Positions 1-6,114 of a stretch of DNA of 48,588 bases are shown in pieces. Each line of letters starts with the position of its first letter. Positions within the stretch are counted from its first letter, which is position 1. The stretch comes from DAOTWA01 sp034435955 (GTDB lineage Bacteria; Chloroflexota; Anaerolineae; Anaerolineales; Anaerolineaceae): assembly GCA_034435955.1 (NCBI GenBank), contig DAOTWA010000039.1:1-48588 (forward strand). Direction: 5' to 3'. The notes below the pieces were generated by a model. That model ran no database searches and had not been told where the DNA came from. It worked only from the letters and a program-made list of their open reading frames with translations. The translations under genes were made by a program, and so were the position numbers.

Positions 1-607
1 TTCCTATGACCTCCGAAGTCTCGTGGATTAATGGACCCACACTTTCTGTTTTCCACTTTTATCGTTCTTTTCATGGACTTCGGAGGTCTGATACTTGAAC
101 AGGGCAGACTTCCGAAGTCCAACATCAGGGTTGTGCAGTCTGGAAAAAAGATCGTTGATTTTCGCCAAACCGCAAGACTTCGAAAGTCTGGTGAAGTCGG
201 GGGGTTCCCATGACCTCCGAAGTCTCGTGGATTAATGGACCCACACTTTCTGTTTTCCACTTTTATCGTTCTTTTCATGGACTTCGGAGGTCTGATACTT
301 GAGCAACCCAGACTTCCGAAGTCCAACATCAGGGCTGTACAGACTGGAAAAAAGATCGTTGATTTTCGTCAAGCCACAAGACTTCGGAAGTCGGGTGAAG
401 TCGGGGGTTCCTATGACCTCCGAAGTCTCGTGGATTAATGGACCCACACTTTCTGTTTTCCACTTTTATCGTTCTTTTCATGGACTTCGGAGGTCTGATA
501 CTTGAACAGGGCAGACTTCCGAAGTCCAGCGTCAGGTCTGTGCAGACTGGAAAAAAGATCGTTGATTTTCGCCAAGCCGCAAGACTTCGGAAGTCTGGTG
601 AAGTCGG
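1..607. repeat. Three tandem ~204 bp repeats rich in inverted motifs
   Basis: Three near-identical units begin at about 1, 205 and 408, so the period is 204 then 203 bp. The last unit stops at about 607, just before dtd. Each unit holds four 13-base words related to GACTTCCGAAGTC. In unit 1 they lie at 8-20, 76-88, 107-119 and 176-188. The word at 8-20 is the exact reverse complement of the word at 76-88, and the word at 107-119 is almost the reverse complement of the one at 176-188, so each unit could form two hairpins. Short reading frames across the units come from the period and are not genes. The array is cut by the window edge, so the copy number is unknown. Confidence 0.9.
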
Positions 608-659
608 GGAAAATCGGGGATCGGATAAAATAGGGCTACCTTTTTCGAGGAGGATCCTC

Positions 660-1097
660 TTGCGAGCCTTATTGCAACGTGTGCGTCACGGGCGAGTCAG
701 CGTGGAGGGCAGGACCATCGCTGAGATCGGCCCCGGGCTGGTCATCCTGCTCGGCATCGGCCCGCAGGACGGCGAAGAGCAGGCGCGCGCCCTGGCGGAG
801 AAGATCGCCAACCTGCGCATCTTTGACGATCAGGACGGCCGGCTCAACCTTTCGATCAAGGACGCGGGCGGCGAAGCCATTGTCGTCTCGCAGTTCACCC
901 TGTACGCCGACACACGCAAGGGCCGCCGTCCGTCCTTCACCGAGGCCGCCCCGCCTGAACTGGCCCGCCCTCTGGTAGAGCGCTTCGCCGCCCTGCTGCG
1001 CGAGCAGGGCGTGCCCGCCCAGACCGGCGAGTTCGGCGCCCACATGCTGGTCGAGATCGCCAACGACGGCCCGGTGACCATCTGGCTGGAAGCGTGA
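660..1097 (+). CDS. dtd: D-aminoacyl-tRNA deacylase
   Basis: This enzyme removes D-amino acids (and glycine from tRNA-Ala) wrongly attached to tRNA in the cytoplasm. The 145-residue product has the usual family length. It opens with RALLQRVRHGRVSV, like the family's xAVVQRVxxAxVxV start, and has the SQFTLYADTRKGRRPSF block, which contains the conserved SQFTL motif, at about residues 78-94. A GPVTIWLEA tail follows. The frame is open far upstream into the repeats, but the family start matches a TTG at 660 with GAGGAGG at 647-653 in front. The Shine-Dalgarno lies inside a GAGGATCCTC palindrome. The stop overlaps a GTG that opens the next broken frame. The call is secure. Confidence 0.93.
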   Translation: MRALLQRVRHGRVSVEGRTIAEIGPGLVILLGIGPQDGEEQARALAEKIANLRIFDDQDGRLNLSIKDAGGEAIVVSQFTLYADTRKGRRPSFTEAAPPELARPLVERFAALLREQGVPAQTGEFGAHMLVEIANDGPVTIWLEA

Positions 1098-1726
1098 AGG
1101 AAGAGACCCTGAGCGGCACCACCCACACCGACCCTGGCGATTACCCGACTGACTCGTGGATTTTCACTGACGTCACCGGCAACTACAAGGACGACAGCGG
1201 CACGGTCCATGCCAACATCCACTACGCCACCGGCGGCATGTGCTATGGCGCTCCCGGCCATCAGATTCTCCAGCCCATCAACGCTGATAGCACCAGCGTC
1301 TTCAAGCAGAAGAGCACTGTACCGGCCAAATTCCAGGTTTGCGATGCTTATGGCATTTCAATTGGCACGCCAGGCGTGGTTTCTACCTACCGGTTGGTGC
1401 AGACGATCTCCGGAACCGAGGCCAGTACTGTCAACGAAGCGGTTGTTTCCCCAACGCCTGACACAGTCTTTCGCTGGTCCGCAGCGGACCAGCAGTGGAT
1501 CTTCAACATCAATACGAAAAATCTGGCAGCTAACAAAACCTATGTTTACCTGATCACACTGAACGATGGTTCGACCATCCAGTTCCGGTTCGGCTTGAAA
1601 TTACCACCACCGGCTGGCGTGAGACGCCCCTATCCCGCCGCCAGCCGAGCACTCAACCAATCAGAGACCTGCGGCCATCCCGGCGCAGGTCTCTGCATCA
1701 TCCTTCTTGGTATCCTGTGCGTCTGA
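1094..1726 (+). pseudogene. 3' remnant of an MBG/PxKF-type secreted protein
   Basis: The frame has no signal peptide or family start and begins at the last bases of dtd. Residues 1-45 look like the end of an MBG-type surface repeat (LSGTTHTDPGDYPTDSWIF). Residues 55-165 are a PxKF domain, with GHQILQPINADSTSVF, the STVPAKFQV core and LNDGSTIQFRFGLK. Such domains usually end large exported Chloroflexota proteins. After FGLK the frame runs on for about 40 odd residues and through a terminator-like hairpin, so the natural stop seems lost; AAA TTA may have been AAA TAA. I read it as a transferred or rearranged 3' end that is no longer a working gene. It could instead be the C-terminus of a gene broken by assembly. 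Confidence 0.7.
1663..1694 (+). terminator. Hairpin terminator after the PxKF fragment
   Basis: A perfect 11 bp stem, AGAGACCTGCG at 1663-1673 with CGCAGGTCTCT at 1684-1694, encloses a 10-base loop. It is followed by a moderately T-rich stretch. It lies between two convergent genes and inside the read-through extension of the PxKF fragment. Confidence 0.6.
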
Positions 1727-1744
1727 AGTAATTTTGTAGAGACG

Positions 1745-2629
1745 TCAGTAATATAGTTCAACGCTGAAATCCAGCAGCTTGAAGACCACCGCGCTGGCAT
1801 GCGGGTTCGCGAAGGCCACCGCCAGTGTCAAGCTCTCCCCTGGCGCCACCTCAACCGGCAGGGCGGGAACCACGCTCACCGGTGTGGCCGGAATGCCATC
1901 TACCGGCGCCAAGGAAATATCTGCGGGATGGATCGTAAAGGCCTCCTGACCGATATTGCGCACGGCGAGCTGCATACGGATTTCGCTCCCATCCGGCGAG
2001 ACGGCGTTATCCTGGAAAGTGATCTCCGCCTGAGGCCCAGCCGCAGTGGGCATTTCTGTTTCAAACGCCGGCGCTACGGTTGGGCGCAGCCCCTGCAGCG
2101 TCATCCCAGGATTGGAAGGACTTTCTGGCACATAGACCAGGATACCGGGCGACGATTGCGCCAGGATGTTTTCCTCGCCCTGGATGCCCGCCTCAACCGC
2201 GCTCACCACGTACTCATCGCCGGTGCAGTCCGCCCATTGGATGGCCACCGGATCGCCCGGCTTCTGGCTAGCGAGGACCGCCGCATCCTCGGCCGAAGGG
2301 CCGAGCACCAGCACGTAGGGCGCATTGGTACCCTCCACCCAGTAGGCCTGGCCCGATGCATTGGACGGGATCATCAGCGTGCCATTGGCGTTGCGCGCCA
2401 CCGTTTTGATCTCAAACCTGGCTGAGCCAACATGCAACTCCGGTCGGATGCATGCCGGCGTGGGAATCGGAATGGGCAGGGGAGTGAAGACCACTCTGGC
2501 GACCTCAAAGGATGCCGTCACCAGGATCATCAGCGCGCACAACCCTATGAGATGCCACCCAACCCGCCGGCGGGTCCAATATCGCCGCCAGGACGCCAGA
2601 TTTCCTCCGCTTGACCGGTCTCTGCCCAT
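1745..2629 (-). CDS. Membrane-anchored hypothetical protein
   Basis: I do not recognise a family. The 294-residue product has an Arg-rich N-terminus, one membrane segment at about 25-45, a Pro-rich linker (PLPIPIPTP), and a large part predicted outside the cell. The last ~90 residues have the pattern of a beta-sandwich (alternating hydrophobics, AVRNIGQEAFTI, EVAPGESLTLAVAF), as in DUF4352-like or late-embryogenesis-like extracellular domains; that likeness is inference. The start was set at 2629 because GGGGAGG lies just upstream. An earlier GTG at 2650 has no such site. A TATAAT box lies about 45 bp upstream. The gene is convergent with the PxKF fragment and stands alone. Confidence 0.7.
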   Translation of the reverse strand: MGRDRSSGGNLASWRRYWTRRRVGWHLIGLCALMILVTASFEVARVVFTPLPIPIPTPACIRPELHVGSARFEIKTVARNANGTLMIPSNASGQAYWVEGTNAPYVLVLGPSAEDAAVLASQKPGDPVAIQWADCTGDEYVVSAVEAGIQGEENILAQSSPGILVYVPESPSNPGMTLQGLRPTVAPAFETEMPTAAGPQAEITFQDNAVSPDGSEIRMQLAVRNIGQEAFTIHPADISLAPVDGIPATPVSVVPALPVEVAPGESLTLAVAFANPHASAVVFKLLDFSVELYY

Positions 2630-2672
2630 CGCAGCCTCCCCTGGCATCACTTCTTACCGCGATCCAATCCCC

Positions 2673-2678
2673 ATTATA
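2673..2678 (-). promoter_or_regulatory. -10 box for the 1745-2629 gene
   Basis: On the minus strand this reads TATAAT, about 45 bp upstream of the chosen ATG at 2629. No clear -35 hexamer is visible. Confidence 0.45.
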
Positions 2679-2871
2679 CCGGTTTCCAAGGCGCCCTTGC
2701 TTCTGCCTGAAAGGCATCTTCCCTGGAATCTGAACTCCCACGCAGCGCTTGAAGAGAATGTTTCCACGGCAGTCCGCGCGCAGGAGCGAAGAAGCCCAGA
2801 AGGGTGATTTTGTTGATGCGCTGAAGAGGCCGCGGTGTGAGGGTACACCCGCCCGGGACGAGGTCCGCTCT

Positions 2872-3900
2872 TTATTCCAGCGTGATCACCTTTGCGCCGC
2901 GGATACGGCGTTCCTTCAACTCGACCAGCGCCCGATTGGCGTCCTCCAGCGGGTATGTCTCGACCTCAGGGCGCAGCCCGATGTCGGCGGCCAGCGCCAG
3001 AAATTCGCTCACGTCCCGACGGGTCACATTGGCCACGCTCTTGATCTCCTTTTCCATCCACAGGTGGGTGGGGTAATCCAGCCCCAGCAGGGCGTCCTGG
3101 TCCACCTCTTCCTTGCGGATGGCGTTGATCACCAGCCGCCCGCCGGGGGCCAGCGCCTTCAAGGAGGTCACGATCGGCTTCCACACCGGGGTTGTGTCGA
3201 TGATCGCATCCAGCAACACGGGCGGCTGCTCCCCGAAATCGCCGGCCCAGACTGCGCCGAGCTCTTCAGCAAAGCGGCGTTCGCCCTCGCTGCGCGAGAA
3301 GACGTAAATCGAGCTGTGAGGGTAGCGCCCGCGGGCGGCTTTCAGCACCAGGTGATTCGATGCGCCGAAACCGGCCAGCCCCAGGCTTTGGCCATCCTCG
3401 ATATTGGCCAAGCGCAGAGCGCGGTAGCCTACTGCGCCGGCGCACAGCAGGGGCGCCGCCTCCACATCCGGGATGGCGGCCGGGATGGGATAGGCGAAAT
3501 CCGCGCGCACGACCATATACTCGGCGTAACCGCCGTTCGCGTCACGGCCGGTGGCGCGGAAGTTCGGGCACAGGTTCTCCTCGCCCCGCCGGCAGTAGTC
3601 GCAGGTTCCATCGGCCGAGTAGATCCAGGCTACCCCCACCCGGTCGCCGATCTGTAGTTGGGCCGTCCCCGAACCCAGTTCGACCACCCGTCCGACCACC
3701 TGGTGGCCGGGGACGACTGGCAGGCGCGGCGGCGGGGTGCGCCCCTCGATCTCGTCCAGTTCGGTGTGACACACGCCGCAGGCCGACACCTTGATGAGCA
3801 CCTCGCCGGGCCCCGGTTTCGGCTCAGGCAGGTCGGCCAGGATGAGCGGCTCGCGCTCCTGCGGCACGGATACGATTTTGTGGATCAGCATGGCTTTCAT
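2872..3900 (-). CDS. Zinc-dependent MDR alcohol dehydrogenase
   Basis: A 342-residue medium-chain dehydrogenase that would interconvert alcohols and aldehydes with NAD(P). Counted from the ATG at 3900 (MKAMLIHK), the catalytic zinc ligands fall at the textbook places: Cys41 (CGVCHTE), His66 (PGHQ) and Cys153 (PLLCAG). GHQ replaces the usual GHE. The structural zinc lobe keeps Cys100, Cys103 and Cys111, but Asp97 stands where the first Cys is expected; an acidic ligand there is known from Sulfolobus ADH. The nucleotide site GLAGFGASN begins at about 174. A GTG five codons upstream (3915) is a weaker start. The gene stands alone, so its substrate cannot be inferred. Confidence 0.88.
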   Translation of the reverse strand: MKAMLIHKIVSVPQEREPLILADLPEPKPGPGEVLIKVSACGVCHTELDEIEGRTPPPRLPVVPGHQVVGRVVELGSGTAQLQIGDRVGVAWIYSADGTCDYCRRGEENLCPNFRATGRDANGGYAEYMVVRADFAYPIPAAIPDVEAAPLLCAGAVGYRALRLANIEDGQSLGLAGFGASNHLVLKAARGRYPHSSIYVFSRSEGERRFAEELGAVWAGDFGEQPPVLLDAIIDTTPVWKPIVTSLKALAPGGRLVINAIRKEEVDQDALLGLDYPTHLWMEKEIKSVANVTRRDVSEFLALAADIGLRPEVETYPLEDANRALVELKERRIRGAKVITLE

Positions 3901-4118
3901 TTTTGCATTTCTCACAAGAAGACTGAAGTAATTCTATTTTATCTGATTAATCTTTGTCCGATCCTGTGGTTCTTTGTTGATTATATTCACATATGTCCGG
4001 TAAAGTCTCAGTATGTAGTGTAAAAAGCGATTGACAAATTAGTCAACGTGTGCTTTCTTGAAGGCCCCTAAGCCAAAACGAGAAAGGGGTCACACGATGA
4101 CCTCACCACCAATAGCAT

Positions 4119-4672
4119 TGCTGGTATATGGAAGGAGTGAGCACCCACAAGGTGGATGATTTGCTTCAAGCCATGGGCATCACTGGGATCGACAAGAGTC
4201 AGGTCACGCATATTTTCAAAGCGCTGGACGAGGTGGCAGCGTATTTGCGCAACCGGCCGCTGGAAGGGCGTTACCCGCATGTCAGGTTGGAAGCCCTGTG
4301 CCTCAAAGCGCGTCTAAATCACCGTATCGTCAGCCAGGCGGTGGTGATTGCCACCGGGTGAACGAGCTGGGCGAGTGGGAAGCGCTGGGTTTTGCCCTCG
4401 GGGGCAGCGAAACGAAGGCTTTTTGGTTGGAATTCTTGCGTTCCCTGATGCAGCGCGGTTTGAAAGGCGTGCAATGGGTGATTAGCGACGCCCCTGAAGG
4501 GTCGAAAGCCGCCATGGCCCAGGTTCTAAGCGGTTCGGGTTGGCAGCGCTGCCGGGTGCATTTCACACTTGCACCGGCGCTTCAAGGGCAGTTGTGTGCA
4601 ATCTACCTGTCCACGTACCGCGTGGTGACCAGGCGATGGTCGCAGCAGCCTTACGGACGATCTTTGTATCAA
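4119..4672 (+). pseudogene. Decayed IS256-family transposase
   Basis: Fragments match the catalytic region of IS256-type (mutator) transposases, in order: GVSTHKVDDLLQAMG, RNRPLEGRYPHVRLEAL, then after a frame change near 4355 ETKAFWLEFLRSL, VISDAPEGSKAA and WQRCRVHF, then after a second change near 4605 HVPRGDQAMVAAALRTIF. The N-terminal half and the C-terminus are missing. The first catalytic Asp of the DDE triad, in the usual LDAL context, reads Glu here (RLEAL); the second (VISDA) is present. The element is 5' and 3' truncated with two frameshifts and cannot be active. I see no terminal inverted repeats. Confidence 0.85.
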
Positions 4673-4690
4673 TTTACAGACGTAAATTGA
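4669..4690. repeat. Perfect 9 bp inverted repeat beside the IS remnant
   Basis: TCAATTTAC at 4669-4677 and GTAAATTGA at 4682-4690 are separated by AGAC. It sits at the 3' edge of the transposase remnant and may be a hairpin left by the element. No matching partner is visible at the other edge. Confidence 0.4.
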
Positions 4691-4904
4691 CGCGCACACC
4701 GTGAAACTCCAGCGCGCCGATGCGCGAGCGGACACGCTCACATTGGAAAAGGCTGCCGGCATGACGATCAACACGGGCAGAAAACGCAGGACGACTAGGG
4801 GCCCGCCCGGAATCCTCCCGACGAATTCCCTTCGAAGTACAACCTGTAACCCAAGACAGGCGAACGAAAACAAACCCCTAATTTTTTATGCAATTGGCTT
4901 GGAG

Positions 4905-5633
4905 CTAGAAATAGAGCTGGTGCGTGTACTTCGGCTCAGTGGCCGACGCATAGCGCTGCTCGAGCTCTTCGAGGATCTCGCTCTCGCGTGAGTGCACGTA
5001 CCGCTCAAGAGAGCGTTCGTAATAGATCCTTGGCGTTGTGCTCAAACTGAGACGCGCCAGGCAGGAGCCGGGCACCGCGGTCACGCTGATCACCGCACCT
5101 TTTTCGATGATCTCACCGCCGTTAGGCAGGAGGAATCTGAGCTCAACCGGCGTCTCCGGCTCTATGATTGGCCCTCCTTCTGTCAGATGATGCACGAACA
5201 GCCCGGCGCCGTGCACCGAAAGGTCCGCGATGCCGGCGCGGAAGGCAGCGCCCCGGATACGCAGGTGGGCGCGCAGAGACTGTCTCGGCTGGACGCGGCT
5301 TTCCTTGCGCTCTTCCCACTTTCGACCCGTGTATTGGAATCCTGTTAGCACGATCGTCCCGGAATCCAGGTTCAAGCGTTGGAGCTGCGCCGACACTGTA
5401 TTCGGAAAGCTGTCGTTTTGCAGATAGGTGGTTTTTTCATGGATCAGGCACGAAAGGCTTCGTCCGCCGCAGCGCAGGGTAGCTCGTTGCTCTTCGACTG
5501 CCAGGATGGGACTCTCGCGATGGAGCGTGACGCCCTTATAGTTGTTGACCAGTTTCAGGCGCTGATTGGATTGCATCAACTGCCGGATGCGATCCATGAT
5601 CTCCTCGAGTATAGATAGGCCGATCGCGGCCAT
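4905..5633 (-). CDS. PilZ-domain c-di-GMP receptor
   Basis: A 242-residue cytoplasmic protein with a YcgR-like N-terminal half (about 1-105) and a PilZ domain (about 115-215). The c-di-GMP signature is complete: RxxxR as RQSLR, then DLSVHGAG matching (D/N)xSxxG. This predicts real ligand binding. The C-terminal 30 residues are charged and helical. The start at 5633 is favoured because GGGAGG lies 8 bases upstream; an ATG six codons earlier (5651) overlaps that site. The gene is divergent from the diguanylate cyclase at 6115, so maker and receptor of the messenger share one intergenic region. Its output (motility, adhesion or transcription) cannot be told. Confidence 0.88.
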   Translation of the reverse strand: MAAIGLSILEEIMDRIRQLMQSNQRLKLVNNYKGVTLHRESPILAVEEQRATLRCGGRSLSCLIHEKTTYLQNDSFPNTVSAQLQRLNLDSGTIVLTGFQYTGRKWEERKESRVQPRQSLRAHLRIRGAAFRAGIADLSVHGAGLFVHHLTEGGPIIEPETPVELRFLLPNGGEIIEKGAVISVTAVPGSCLARLSLSTTPRIYYERSLERYVHSRESEILEELEQRYASATEPKYTHQLYF

Positions 5634-5973
5634 GTCCGCACCCTCCCTCATATCGATAAAAAAACAGACGACCCCCTGCCCTGGCCGCCCGTTTTTCTGA
5701 AGAAAAACAGCCGCAACTGCTTGCTGTTAAAGATCTATTCAACCTCAGCTTGCACCGGTTGATCGAACTGCTGTGAACTATGGAATATACAAATACCGCT
5801 CTTAAATCGTCTATATGAATCATAGCGACTCATCATGACAAAATCAAGTAGTTTTTCTTAATATTTTATAAGTAATTTTTGGTTACTTGTGTAAACAAGT
5901 CATTACCTTGCCTTTCAAGTTTGATCTTGCGAAACTGTATACCAATTGCAAAGTCATACCGCATAAAATTGCC

Positions 5974-5979
5974 TATAAT
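5974..5979 (+). promoter_or_regulatory. -10 box for the diguanylate cyclase
   Basis: TATAAT lies about 140 bp upstream of the ATG at 6115. A transcript starting near 5986 would begin just before the GC-rich stretch at 5990-6110. No strong -35 is seen; TTGCAA at 5946 is too far away. Confidence 0.5.
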
Positions 5980-5985
5980 TAGATG

Positions 5986-6114
5986 AAATCATGGTCCGGC
6001 TAAGCCGTCATTTCAGCCGGCAATGGCTCTGGGATTGTGGAAATCATGGGGGAAGCAGCAGCGCTTTGACGCCTGAGAAAGTCCGCAGACAGACTGCACC
6101 CGTCTAAAAATCGG
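5986..6114 (+). promoter_or_regulatory. Candidate structured 5' leader RNA
   Basis: The PilZ/GGDEF spacer (5634-6114) is AT-rich except for this ~125 bp, which is GC-rich and full of short complementary words: CCGGCT/AGCCGG (about 5997-6021), GATT/AATC around GTGGA, GCAG/CTGC and GACG/CGTC. Parts loosely recall the 3' region of cobalamin riboswitches (a GGGGGAAGC word, AGTCCGCAGAC), but the core of that class is missing. I do not find the GEMM-I c-di-GMP core either. The class is unknown; the case rests on its position between a strong -10 and a regulated enzyme. The rest of the spacer shows nothing else I can name. Confidence 0.3.

Noticed and set aside
31..505. Short similar reading frames (starting MDPHFLFSTFIV) in each repeat
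   Set aside because: They arise because the repeat period preserves the frame; they have no ribosome site and no family, and run into dtd.
1..607. CRISPR array
   Set aside because: Units are ~204 bp with conserved content throughout; there are no short repeats with unique spacers and no cas1/cas2 nearby.
4031..4046. TTGAC/GTCAA inverted repeat upstream of the IS remnant
   Set aside because: Only 5 bp arms and no gene start next to it; likely chance in AT-rich DNA.
4526..4873. Minus-strand 115-residue frame over the IS remnant
   Set aside because: It is antisense to the transposase fragments in its first part and has no family likeness or ribosome site.
5986..6114. Cobalamin or GEMM-I c-di-GMP riboswitch
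   Set aside because: Only loose words match; the conserved cores of both classes are missing, so no class was assigned.
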